A stretch of DNA of 64,000 nucleotides from Parelaphostrongylus tenuis (taxonomy: Eukaryota > Nematoda > Chromadorea > Rhabditida > Metastrongylidae): NCBI GenBank assembly GCA_019055375.1, contig JAHQIW010007012.1, forward strand, positions 62,001 to 126,000. The letters are read 5' to 3'. The translations under genes were made by a program, and so were the position numbers. Below are positions 51,501 to 53,815 of this stretch, piece after piece (the first letter of the stretch is position 1; the number at the start of each line of letters is the position of its first letter). Below the pieces are notes generated by a model that worked only from the letters and a program-made list of their open reading frames with translations, was not told the origin of the DNA and made no database searches.

Positions 51501-53057
51501 AACGACAGCATCGCCCACCACAGGATTGGCTATTCCGTTGTCAGCTGAGCATGAAATGGTGGTTTGATTATCCGAACTCAGTACTGGTTCTATTCGCAGC
51601 GTGGGACAAGCCGGTCGGTAGCGATTTCACAACAATCTGAATAGTCATCTTGAGAATACATAAAAAGTATAGGAGAGGAAAATATTTGTAGATGTGAAAT
51701 ATTTGTGCTCTCTCCTTATTACTGTTATAAGAAATTCAGCTCTTCTCTTTTAATAGCACAGAATTGTTGACCGATCCCTTTCGCTGGGCAACAACTTTCC
51801 ATAAGGGTGTTTGATTATAGAGAGAAAGCTTAAATCTTTGGTTAGCGCGGTACCTAACCGTTATCTTGAAAAGACCCTTTCATAAGGGTGTAGATTAGAA
51901 AATAAAATTATGTTTCCCACCGGCCGCGCGATCAAACAGTTGCTGCAGTGGAAGCACGAAAAGCACATGAACGTACAGAGAATATCTTTTAGTATCAAGG
52001 CCCTACGTTTCACCTAGAATTTCTTCTTGAAGCAAAGAAACAATTTTTTCATTAAATAATAAAATTCGCATTTCTATGTGACCTGTCGGTGCGTCAGTCA
52101 ATGCATGGCCGTGTTGAAATCGCTGGCAGACCCCCTGTGCCCCTCCTACACCCTATAAGACTAGACAAAAAAACACACGCACCTGTATGTGAATATATCT
52201 TAATTTTATTGCTGTATTGCAAAGAAATGGACTTTCCAAAAAATAAGAACGGCGTTGAGGTCGCTAAATCTTACGCTATCAAATATTTACTAATAACCTG
52301 AAGAAAAAGCTCTGTAGTGCGAGAAATATGCGCGTGTTGAAGCAAAAAAAAAAAGGTTCTCTTTCGCTGAAGCGTTATAAATGGGTCTTTTCAAGAAGAA
52401 CCATGTAGCGCACTAGCCAGAGATTCAAGCTTTCAAATAATTACTAACACTCTTCTGAAAGTACTTGTCCAGCGAAAGGGATCGGCTTACATTTCCGCGG
52501 TGCGAAACGGAAAAGTGCCTAAAAATTTATATCACTTCTTCACAGAAATACTTTGAACTCTTTCATCACTAAATGTGCATTTAGGGAAGAATAACAAATA
52601 TGGTAAACGAACAGCAAATCAGACACTTGTAAAAATTAAAGTTCAGTTAAATGAGTCAATATGCACTGTGCAGTCACCACATGCGCCTCCCTCCTTGCTC
52701 TACAATGCGGGGCTTAGTGTGGAGCGTGGGTCACTGACGAGCAGGGCGAGAAATCCAAAATACTCGTGTATGACCCTGGCTTACCAACCTTGGGTAAGGC
52801 TTTAAATATTCTTAAATTTTAGATTGAATGTTTATCGCGAGGTTTTTACTGACAGTCGATGCATGGATCAGTAAGTTAAAAGAAAAGTCCTAAGCTATTA
52901 TCAAAAAATTGTAAATACCGTGAATCGACAGGTACAACCCCGTTCACTCTCCATACAATATTCGGTAAAGGGTTCCCGTCAGCGCGGCAGAAGAAACTGA
53001 TTTTGGACTCGGCGGCGACTGTGGAAGAATCAGGCCGCACCACCAATCGGGCCGGAT
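5239..53057 (-). CDS. ptp-3: LAR-type receptor protein tyrosine phosphatase, ectodomain part of gene (24 exons)
   Basis: Family role: LAR receptors are single-pass cell-surface proteins on axons and synapses, where the Ig/FN3 ectodomain binds matrix and synaptic partners and cytoplasmic phosphatase domains signal. Seen: 24 minus-strand exons, about 3.03 kb or 1010 residues, give Ig1-Ig2-Ig3 and then seven FN3 domains. Diagnostic strings are [18 protein letters not shown] in Ig2, [13 protein letters not shown] at the start of Ig3 and [18 protein letters not shown] in Ig3. They match fly Lar and vertebrate PTPRF at the corresponding places. Twenty-two introns are GT-AG and one is GC-AG. Nearly all junctions agree in phase. 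Missing from the window are the signal peptide exon, the last FN3 domains, the transmembrane segment and the D1/D2 phosphatases. The symbol follows the C. elegans orthologue. A different LAR paralogue is unlikely because C. elegans has one LAR gene. Confidence 0.93.
7187..7475. mobile_element. Foldback element with hammerhead-like motifs in both arms
   Basis: The right arm (7409-7458, plus) has GTGCTA, CTGATGA (after a CTA duplication), a GGC...GCC stem II and TAGCAC pairing with GTGCTA. An outer helix ATGGCA/TGCCAT closes it. The left arm is a diverged inverted version ending TCATGAGT. The GAAA box is mutated (AGAAT), so cleavage is unlikely. Confidence 0.7.
9361..9400 (-). ncRNA. Hammerhead-like motif, degenerate
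   Basis: On the minus strand: GTGCAACTGATGA, a short stem II region, then GGCCGAAATACGTG. The CUGAUGA and GAAA boxes are intact, but stem I and stem III are poor. It belongs to the same repeat family as the copies at 14244-14285 and 20463-20573 by its flank (a degenerate ...ACATAACAG tail). Confidence 0.5.
9880..9990 (-). CDS. ptp-3: LAR exon 23: FN3 domain 7, first half
   Basis: Reads [20 protein letters not shown], then [30 protein letters not shown] matches the WDPP..EHRNGIITRY motif of LAR. The acceptor is CTATTCAG, the donor GTATAT, phase 0 in and out. The methionine here is internal, not a start. Confidence 0.95.
11203..11345 (-). CDS. ptp-3: LAR exon 22: end of FN3 domain 6, start of domain 7
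   Basis: Reads [20 protein letters not shown], then [20 protein letters not shown] and [10 protein letters not shown]...GAEN.EG aligns with VEYEFRVAGSNHIG in fly. [10 protein letters not shown] is the linker to FN3-7. The acceptor is CCTTTAG, the donor GTGTGT, phase 1 in and 0 out. Confidence 0.93.
11436..11527 (-). CDS. ptp-3: LAR exon 21: FN3 domain 6, middle
   Basis: Reads [20 protein letters not shown], then [15 protein letters not shown] corresponds to the C strand YRLRW in fly. The acceptor is GTTTTAG, the donor GTAAGT, phase 2 in and 1 out. Confidence 0.9.
12150..12455 (+). mobile_element. tRNA-derived SINE, copy 1
   Basis: Head has a box A-like GTGGCGCAGTAATTAGAGG and a box B-like GATTGTTCGATTTCC (12201-12215). 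The body contains GCCAGTCATTGTAAAGGCCA and the tail GCATTCAGTCACCTCAAACG, shared with six other copies. It lies in the LAR intron between exons 21 and 20. Confidence 0.8.
12495..12526. repeat. (AT)n microsatellite
   Basis: About 16 uninterrupted AT units. Confidence 0.98.
12665..12920 (+). repeat. Dispersed repeat, possibly tRNA-derived; related to 53545-53815
   Basis: Shares CACTGTGCAGATC, GGCGTT near a TGGTGTTCCATAGGGCG motif, TGCCGG and CGCGACGAG with the 53.6-kb copy in the same order. That copy has GTAGCATAGTGGTTGAGCG, which looks like a box A. No intact box B was seen, so its origin as a SINE is inferred. Confidence 0.55.
13303..13439 (-). CDS. ptp-3: LAR exon 20: start of FN3 domain 6
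   Basis: Reads [20 protein letters not shown], then [20 protein letters not shown] and VISHF. VEWKRP matches LEWERP in fly FN3-6. The acceptor is CATTACAG. The 3' edge at the weak donor GTCCCC leaves phase 0, whereas exon 21 requires phase 2. One base too many in the T5 run (13304-13308) would explain this. The exact end is less certain than for other exons. Confidence 0.82.
13538..13661 (-). CDS. ptp-3: LAR exon 19: end of FN3 domain 5
   Basis: Reads [20 protein letters not shown], then [38 protein letters not shown] is a textbook FN3 E-F-G segment. The acceptor is ATTTGAAG, the donor GTGAGT, phase 0 in and 1 out. The GGIP linker aligns with GGVP in fly Lar. Confidence 0.94.
13724..13864 (-). 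CDS. ptp-3: LAR exon 18: FN3 domain 5, middle
   Basis: Reads [20 protein letters not shown], then [20 protein letters not shown] and DVINDLS. The conserved tryptophan is in LTW, and YYVYVEKL is the C strand. The acceptor is TTTTTTTAG, the donor GTACGT, phase 0 in and out. Confidence 0.92.
13925..14360. mobile_element. Foldback element pair with hammerhead-like motifs
   Basis: An inverted repeat TGCAATCGACTATTTTGAGA starts at 14154 and returns in reverse at ~14330-14350. Inside it, on the minus strand (14244-14285), lies GTGCAACTGATGA...GTCGAAACACATGTAGTGCAT. Stem I GUGCA/UGCAU pairs, and stem III is C-ACAU-G. A more decayed second copy is at 13935-14000. The ORFs over this region are by-products. 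Confidence 0.65.
14470..14600 (+). mobile_element. tRNA-derived repeat, second family
   Basis: GAGTGTAGCGGTAACACG resembles a D-arm/box A and GAGTTCAACTCCC a box B. A tail TTTTGCATATCACTT follows, shared with the copies at 24490 and 39430. The anticodon region does not form a proper tRNA, so this is not a functional tRNA gene. Confidence 0.6.
15028..15077 (-). CDS. ptp-3: LAR exon 17: start of FN3 domain 5
   Basis: Reads [16 protein letters not shown] from the first complete codon, then a phase 0 donor GTGAGG. The first valine of VPSAP is split across the 17.9-kb intron (ED-V-PSAP). The GTGAGG donor was chosen over a downstream GTGTTT because exon 18 itself starts with GTGAGG, so only this choice gives NSVRLTW without a stop. 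Confidence 0.88.
15525..15800. repeat. Degenerate ~40-bp tandem repeat
   Basis: Variants of a unit with TTTCTC...TGTTTTCTTGAAA...AGGAGTATT recur every ~40 bp. A similar degenerate pyrimidine-rich array lies at 25795-26140. Confidence 0.6.
16100..16165 (-). repeat. Penelope-terminus-like fragment
   Basis: On the minus strand AAGGCGAAGTCGCCGAAACG occurs, close to the terminal motif of the 46.6-48.3 kb element (AAGGCGATCTGCCGAAACG). Other scattered copies are near 5611, 16910 and 54680. Confidence 0.5.
16540..16870. mobile_element. Foldback element, ~115-bp inverted arms
   Basis: The left arm (16540-16655) TTCTTTCTGATTAGGAGG...TTAGTGACCAATCGAAAGCT is repeated in reverse at 16750-16868 (AGCTTTTGAATGGTTACTAA...CCTCCTAATCAGAAAGAA). 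The ORFs in it arise from the palindrome. A relative is at 51775-52495. Confidence 0.85.
18036..18440. mobile_element. Foldback element with two inverted hammerhead-like motifs
   Basis: The right arm (plus strand) holds the best-structured copy (18321-18381). The left arm (minus, 18105-18165) has the inverted, diverged version with GTCGAAACCTACGTA. Outer ends include CAATCGACTATTTTGAGACC, shared with the 14.15-kb element. Confidence 0.75.
18321..18381 (+). ncRNA. Type I hammerhead ribozyme motif, stem I and bulge conserved
   Basis: Order: outer helix GGCAT, stem I GTGGTA, CTGATAA, stem II GG...CC, GAAA, stem III C-GTAC-G, TA, stem I TACTAC, 4-nt bulge AGAG, outer helix ATGCC. Stem I pairs over six positions with one G-U. 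The layout (short stem III, bulged stem I) is that of Penelope, retrozyme and newt satellite hammerheads. The core has G8 changed to A, so it is probably inactive. Confidence 0.75.
18566..19111. mobile_element. Non-autonomous DNA element with TTAACCCTTTAGGGACG ends
   Basis: The left end is TTAACCCTTTAGGGACGGGA and the right end CGTCCCTTAGGGGCTAA in inverse orientation. The interior shares GAGTGTGGAATATAATTCTAT with a fragment at 12965 that ends AAAGGGTTAAC (13154-13164). The TTAA at the left end suggests a piggyBac-like target. No transposase was seen. Confidence 0.65.
19338..19590 (-). mobile_element. tRNA-derived SINE, copy 2
   Basis: Reverse orientation: GGGATCGAACCATCGACC (box B complement) at ~19506 and CCACTCCGCCACACAC (box A complement) at ~19560. 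The body GAATGCATATCTGGCCTTTA matches the other copies. Confidence 0.8.
20463..20510 (-). ncRNA. Type I hammerhead ribozyme motif, perfect stem I
   Basis: Minus strand: GTGCTA, CTGATGA, stem II GGC...GCC, AAAA, stem III C-GTAC-G, TA, TAGCAC. Stem I GUGCUA/UAGCAC is perfect, and the predicted cleavage triplet is GUA. The GAAA box has lost its G12 (AAAA). Confidence 0.75.
20526..20573 (+). ncRNA. Type I hammerhead ribozyme motif
   Basis: GTGCTA, CTGATGA, GGC...GCC, GTAAA in place of GAAAC, then GTACGTA and TAGTAC. Stem I pairs with one G-U. The GAAA box carries a substitution. Confidence 0.72.
20932..20978 (-). ncRNA. Type I hammerhead ribozyme motif, best-preserved core
   Basis: Minus strand: GTGGCT, CTGACGA, stem II GGC(gaacgagacc)GCC, GAAA, C-GTAC-G, CA, GGCCAC. 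Both core boxes are intact. Stem I GUGGCU/GGCCAC differs in sequence from other copies but still pairs. The only break is U16.1 changed to C next to the cleavage site. Confidence 0.75.
21385..21785. mobile_element. Foldback element with hammerhead-like arms
   Basis: The arm at 21440-21486 (minus) and the arm at 21678-21724 (plus) are inverted copies around a ~190-bp spacer. The plus arm has GGGCCA, CTGATGA, ATCGAAACGTAC and TGGCTC; stem I pairs with one G-U. Stem III is damaged. Confidence 0.7.
21828..22051. mobile_element. Palindromic element, GGGACCGTGGACCC-type ends
   Basis: The left end TTTCGGGGCCGTAGATCCCA and right end TGGGTCTACGGTCTCAAAAG are inverted. Inner arms include GGTCTGCTC and its complement GAGCAGACC. 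The CGTGCTGATTTC...CACGCTGGGGG part folds as well. A relative is at 33383-33655. Confidence 0.8.
22648..22659. repeat. G12 homopolymer
   Basis: Twelve consecutive G on the plus strand. Confidence 0.97.
23346..23660. repeat. Purine-rich low-complexity tract
   Basis: GAGAGAGAGAGGGGGGGG followed by GA/AAG-rich stretches to ~23660. It produces a spurious R/E/K-rich ORF. Confidence 0.85.
24254..24370. mobile_element. Mariner MITE, 117 bp, TA target duplication
   Basis: Starts CAGGTTGGTGCAAAAGTAAT and ends with the inverse ATTACTTTTGCACCAACTTG type sequence (GTTACTTTTGCACCAACTTG), flanked by TA. The end sequence is like the mammalian MADE1/Hsmar1 mariner terminus known from microRNA hairpins. It can form a long hairpin. 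It has no coding capacity. Confidence 0.92.
24490..24640 (+). mobile_element. tRNA-derived repeat, second family
   Basis: CTCCGTGGTGTAGTGGTAG is a box A-like D-arm and GGATCAACTCCCGCC a box B-like T-arm. The tail TTTGGCATATCACTTAAG is shared with the 14.5-kb copy. It is not a functional tRNA, as the T-loop lacks TTC. Confidence 0.6.
24912..25345. repeat. 22-bp minisatellite, about 19 units
   Basis: Unit GGATGTTGCCGGTGAAGCGGTG, alternating with a variant containing CTGGTGAGG. Some units have one-base deletions. Because 22 is not a multiple of 3, the minus strand stays open as a 22-residue peptide repeat ([12 protein letters not shown]...). This is not taken as a gene. Confidence 0.95.
26530..26757 (-). 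CDS. Unrecognised small ORF, possible exon or pseudogene fragment
   Basis: Reads ...[20 protein letters not shown], then [20 protein letters not shown] and [20 protein letters not shown] before a stop. The composition is like a real helical, acidic protein and unlike the surrounding shadow ORFs. A CTCCCAG acceptor-like site lies just upstream of LLQSI. I do not recognise a family, and it may be chance. Confidence 0.22.
   Translation of the reverse strand: MIGKALVQFPPSTLLQSINELLRESLSSFNLQEELSRPEYYDIHEGDEILKERAKQYVNYSKIVFEDECEETNRI
29770..29955 (+). mobile_element. tRNA-derived SINE, copy 3 (5' truncated)
   Basis: Contains CACCGCCAGTCATTGTAAAG, CAATCACCTCAAACGAAG and GCATGGCGCATTCCTTAAGG of the family. 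The box A/B head is missing. Confidence 0.75.
32980..33333 (-). CDS. ptp-3: LAR exon 16: complete FN3 domain 4
   Basis: The longest exon (354 bp) encodes a whole FN3 domain: [40 protein letters not shown], then an acidic insert and [20 protein letters not shown] ending RIRTHEDG. Several N-glycosylation sequons (NAS, NET, NDS, NIT) are visible. The acceptor is CCTTCAG, the donor GTGTGT, phase 1 in and out. The THED(V)P end matches the strongly conserved TDEDVP/TQEDVP linker of LAR proteins. Confidence 0.95.
33383..33655. mobile_element. Palindromic MITE filling LAR intron 15
   Basis: The left end TTTTTCGGGACCGTGGACCC and right end GGGCTCACGGTCCCGAAGAG are inverted, with nested CTGCATCTCT/AGAGATGCA. 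TTTAA and TTAA flank. It occupies most of the 340-bp intron between exons 16 and 15. Confidence 0.85.
33674..33744 (-). CDS. ptp-3: LAR exon 15: end of FN3 domain 3
   Basis: Reads [20 protein letters not shown], then MQS. It is the F-G end of FN3-3 (compare LAARSQRGEG in fly). The acceptor is GTTTTAG, the donor GTAAGT, phase 2 in and 1 out. The next intron (340 bp) consists mostly of an inverted-repeat element. Confidence 0.93.
33765..33838. repeat. TA-rich simple repeat
   Basis: Alternating TA/TG/CA tract (CATATGTGTATATAGCATAT and following) immediately next to the mariner at 33840. Confidence 0.9.
33840..34230 (+). mobile_element. Short mariner derivative keeping the transposase N-terminus
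   Basis: Inverted ends GGCTGTGGGAAAATTCTGAG (33840) and, reversed, GGCTGAAGAAAAAGTTCTGA (to 34230), with TA at 33838-33839. Inside, 33972-34154 encodes [20 protein letters not shown], then [20 protein letters not shown], which resembles the helix-turn-helix start of bandit-type (hookworm) mariner transposase. It is truncated to ~60 residues, with the catalytic part deleted. It lies in LAR intron 14. Confidence 0.8.
35105..35216 (-). CDS. ptp-3: LAR exon 14: FN3 domain 3, middle
   Basis: Reads [20 protein letters not shown], then [18 protein letters not shown]. The line Y.VWFNDT aligns with YELYWNDT of fly Lar FN3-3. NDT is a glycosylation sequon. The acceptor is ATTTTGAG, the donor GTACGA, phase 1 in and 2 out. 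Confidence 0.92.
35342..35620 (-). mobile_element. tRNA-derived SINE, copy 4
   Basis: Reverse copy with TAAGATCGAACCAATGATC (box B complement) and CTCTAACCACTGTGTGACAT (box A complement). It fills half of LAR intron 13. Confidence 0.8.
35815..35910 (-). CDS. ptp-3: LAR exon 13: start of FN3 domain 3
   Basis: Reads [20 protein letters not shown], then [13 protein letters not shown]. It corresponds to the VP.QP...A start of the third FN3 domain in fly Lar, with the conserved tryptophan SW. The acceptor is TTTTACAG, the donor GTAACA, phase 1 in and out. Confidence 0.92.
36653..36794 (-). CDS. ptp-3: LAR exon 12: end of FN3 domain 2
   Basis: Reads [20 protein letters not shown], then [34 protein letters not shown] is the conserved FN3 E-F-G part. 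It also has an NLSS glycosylation sequon. The acceptor is TTTTCAG, the donor GTCAGT, phase 0 in and 1 out. Confidence 0.94.
36850..36988 (-). CDS. ptp-3: LAR exon 11: start of FN3 domain 2 (one extra base)
   Basis: After the acceptor TTTCAG the incoming frame begins VQA, as in other LAR proteins. The rest of the domain is in the next frame: [20 protein letters not shown], then [21 protein letters not shown]. Removing one base in GCCACGG (about 36979) restores continuity and makes the exon 138 bp, phase 0 to 0. Alternatively, the AG eight bases downstream could be the acceptor, which drops VQA but keeps the frame. Confidence 0.88.
37505..37612 (-). CDS. ptp-3: LAR exon 10: end of FN3 domain 1 and linker
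   Basis: Reads [20 protein letters not shown], then [16 protein letters not shown]. The YEF...G.G.PS pattern is the F-G strand of an FN3 domain. It is followed by a proline-rich linker into FN3-2. The acceptor is TTTTCAG, the donor GTAAGC, phase 0 in and out. Confidence 0.94.
37683..37767 (-). CDS. ptp-3: LAR exon 9: FN3 domain 1, middle
   Basis: Reads [20 protein letters not shown], then IENLEPFQ. The last stretch (L.P) is the FN3 E-F turn that precedes the conserved tyrosine in exon 10. NTT is a possible N-glycosylation site. The phase is 2 in and 0 out (donor GTGCAC). Confidence 0.92.
38190..38440. repeat. GC-rich inverted repeat
   Basis: ACGGCTCGCCGCGCGCAACC...CAGTCCGTAG at 38200-38232 is loosely repeated in reverse as CTACGGACAGCTCGATGCGC at 38384-38410. 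It lies in LAR intron 8 and may be a decayed foldback. Confidence 0.45.
39017..39140 (-). CDS. ptp-3: LAR exon 8: start of FN3 domain 1
   Basis: Reads [20 protein letters not shown], then [20 protein letters not shown]. This is a typical FN3 start with proline-rich linker, A/B strands, the conserved tryptophan (LTW) and a Y.V.Y C strand. The acceptor is CTGTTTAG. The donor is GTATGT in phase 2. Confidence 0.94.
39425..39535 (+). mobile_element. tRNA-derived repeat fragment
   Basis: CAGTAGTGCAATGGGTTAGAG (box A-like) and GAGGATCCTAGTCCCG (weak box B) precede TTTTGCATGTCACTTTT, the same tail type as the 14.5-kb and 24.5-kb copies. Confidence 0.5.
40430..40570 (-). CDS. ptp-3: LAR exon 7: second half of Ig3
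   Basis: Reads [20 protein letters not shown], then [28 protein letters not shown] and [10 protein letters not shown] match the Ig3 F and G strand region of LAR proteins. The acceptor is TTGTAG, the donor GTATTG, phase 1 in and out. Confidence 0.94.
40713..40847 (-). CDS. ptp-3: LAR exon 6: first half of Ig3
   Basis: Reads [20 protein letters not shown], then [20 protein letters not shown]. This is the Ig3 opening, with NLTC as its first cysteine and a potential N-glycosylation site. The acceptor is TTTCAG. The donor is GCAAGT, giving a GC-AG intron with an otherwise ideal consensus. Phase is 1 in and 1 out, and it joins exon 7 in frame as KKSDD|VMLSD. Confidence 0.94.
41660..41945 (+). mobile_element. 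tRNA-derived SINE, copy 5 (most complete head)
   Basis: Box A-like GAGCGCAGTGGTTAGAAATG at ~41667 and box B-like CGATGGTTCGATGTGG at ~41707 sit in the right spacing for a Pol III promoter. The body ends CGAAAGCTCCATCCTTTTAT. Confidence 0.85.
42170..42445 (-). mobile_element. tRNA-derived SINE, copy 6
   Basis: Reverse copy with CTGGATCGAACCAACCACC and the body GAATGCATGTCTGGCTCCTA. It lies only ~225 bp from copy 5 in inverted orientation. Confidence 0.8.
43602..44056. mobile_element. Non-autonomous element with TAACCC...GGGTTAA ends
   Basis: The left end is TAACCCATTGGGGACGG and the right end CAACGGGTTAAC. The interior has two copies of a TTACGTTT-CACTCGG phrase (43785, 43980). It is a relative of the 18566-19111 element by its ends. 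Confidence 0.55.
46900..47240 (+). pseudogene. Reverse transcriptase fragment of Penelope-like element
   Basis: Seen in one frame: [20 protein letters not shown], then [10 protein letters not shown] and an in-frame TAG (47035-47037). MGQ.LAP and YIDD (47020-47031) are RT motifs 4 and 5; YIDD carries the two catalytic aspartates. Beyond the stop the reading continues with fragments up to the endonuclease ORF. Confidence 0.85.
47247..47828 (+). CDS. GIY-YIG endonuclease domain of Penelope-like element
   Basis: The 193-residue ORF has the Penelope linker cysteine cluster [13 protein letters not shown] and then the endonuclease core [20 protein letters not shown], followed by LYARTEEH. The Y...[12 protein letters not shown] pattern is the GIY-YIG form of these elements, used for nicking during target-primed integration. 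It is the 3' part of the polyprotein, so the methionine is not a true start. Confidence 0.88.
   Translation: MHIKKALVKNMSRNAAGVCTGEEQKRESEKLARKIANSNGYNFLTPRLRFKGNNTFVHESSRECKIPFILSFFSNEISTAIKRCSRRAGLEHLVSVTNIPPNTLRCQLVRNRSYDRLCTTKNCRMCPYGRNGDCMSVGTVYRISCQACDDKYIGETGRPLYARTEEHSADMRHTRKSTPPVCIEPKSMPENMM
48569..48679 (-). CDS. ptp-3: LAR exon 5: end of Ig2
   Basis: Reads [20 protein letters not shown], then [16 protein letters not shown]. The [10 protein letters not shown] block with the second Ig2 cysteine is almost identical to fly and human LAR. The acceptor is TTTTTTAG, the donor is a weaker GTCAGG, and the phase is 1 in and 1 out. The following 7.7-kb intron sits exactly at the Ig2-Ig3 junction, where vertebrate type IIa phosphatases carry the meB microexon. 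Confidence 0.95.
49302..49404 (-). CDS. ptp-3: LAR exon 4: middle of Ig2
   Basis: Reads [20 protein letters not shown], then [15 protein letters not shown]. It contains the Ig2 core tryptophan (VLW). It enters in phase 0 after ATTTAG and leaves in phase 1 at GTATGA. It joins in frame to exon 3 (TCR|VRG) and exon 5 (G|ALMIQQ). Confidence 0.93.
51234..51322 (-). CDS. ptp-3: LAR exon 3: start of Ig2
   Basis: Reads [20 protein letters not shown], then GRTAHVTCR. The GFP motif at the Ig1-Ig2 hinge and the first Ig2 cysteine are clear LAR features. The acceptor is TTTTAG and the donor GTAAAA in phase 0. The incoming phase is one base off from exon 2, which ends in phase 2 whereas this exon needs phase 1. 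Confidence 0.85.
51484..51636 (-). CDS. ptp-3: LAR exon 2: second half of Ig1 (frame disturbed)
   Basis: The 3' part reads [20 protein letters not shown], then [19 protein letters not shown], which is the second half of an Ig domain with its second cysteine. The phase carried in from exon 1 fits this frame, but it meets a TGA at 51627-51629. The neighbouring frame across the same bases reads [10 protein letters not shown], which is what LAR relatives have there. A missing base near the acceptor and an extra base in the CCC at 51603-51605 would reconcile both. Confidence 0.8.
51775..52495. mobile_element. Foldback element in LAR intron 1
   Basis: The left arm GACCGATCCCTTTCGCTGGG (51770) and right arm CCAGCGAAAGGGATCGGC (52471) are inverted. 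They continue inward through GAAAGCTTAAATCT and CTTGAAAAGACCC for ~125 bp. Its ends match the 16.54-kb foldback family. Confidence 0.85.
52728..52776 (+). ncRNA. Hammerhead-like motif with compensated stem I
   Basis: GGGTCA, CTGACGA, a GG...CC stem II, AAAA in place of GAAA, then TGACCC. Stem I GGGUCA/UGACCC is perfect, although its sequence differs from all other copies. Stem III is degraded. Confidence 0.65.
52919..53057 (-). CDS. ptp-3: LAR exon 1 of those visible: first half of Ig1
   Basis: Reads [20 protein letters not shown], then [19 protein letters not shown]. It contains the first Ig cysteine (FFC) and the core tryptophan (VW). The acceptor is TTTTCCAG and the donor GTATTT. It enters in phase 1 and leaves in phase 2. 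The first exon, with the start codon and signal peptide, must lie further right. The vertebrate basic loop after the tryptophan (KKGKK type) is absent; the sequence there is [12 protein letters not shown]. Confidence 0.9.
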
Positions 53058-53544
53058 CTGGAAAATATCAATTAGCAAAAGTATTGGGTAAGTTTCTAGC
53101 TAGTCATTTGATCGAAAGCACTAGGCTTCTTTCGGAATCACCAGCTTTACTTATTTGGTTTGTAGTATTTTATCAGTTGAACACTAATATTTCTTGTAGC
53201 AATATGATACATTGCTAACGTCATCGTTAACGTCATCAGTATAAAACGTTGCCAAAAAATGGCGTATGCCATAATGCGGTTTTATGTAATCGAGATGTTG
53301 CTGACTGGCTAAGATTTCATTCGTTGGATCACTGTCTCTTAGTGGAAGTCACGGTCAGACGTCCTACTTCGTGTCAGTGAGGCGATGAAGAGGTGGAGTT
53401 GGAGTAAGTGTGAAGACTCAAAAGTCTGATAATTTCGTACTTTCGGTGACAAAAATGACTTATCTTATACATGATCTTCAGCCTTTCTTTAGCGCCTTAA
53501 GAGTCTAATTCTGGATTCCAAAACATTTCTCTGGCGCTTTATTA

Positions 53545-53815
53545 CCCGTTTTCACACTGTTTTTGTCACTGTGCAGATCTCAGTAGATTTAGAATTTGAT
53601 TCGTTTTTTCGAACTGTTTTTGAAACTTGTAGCATAGTGGTTGAGCGCGTCTCCTTGTAACCTCAAGGACAGTCTGGCTATGGCGTTCTATAGGGCGTTC
53701 CTTGTTGAATGCCGGTGAATGATGGGAAGGGAGAAGGGGGTGGGGAGGGGTTGGGCTATACGCGTGTCGCGACGAGCATTACAACCACTCGTCCACCGCG
53801 CGTTCCAAATATACA
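53545..53815 (+). repeat. Dispersed repeat related to 12665-12920
   Basis: GTAGCATAGTGGTTGAGCGCG resembles a tRNA D-arm. Later blocks GGCTATGGCGTTCTATAGGG and CGCGACGAGCATTACAACCA align with the 12.7-kb copy. Confidence 0.6.
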
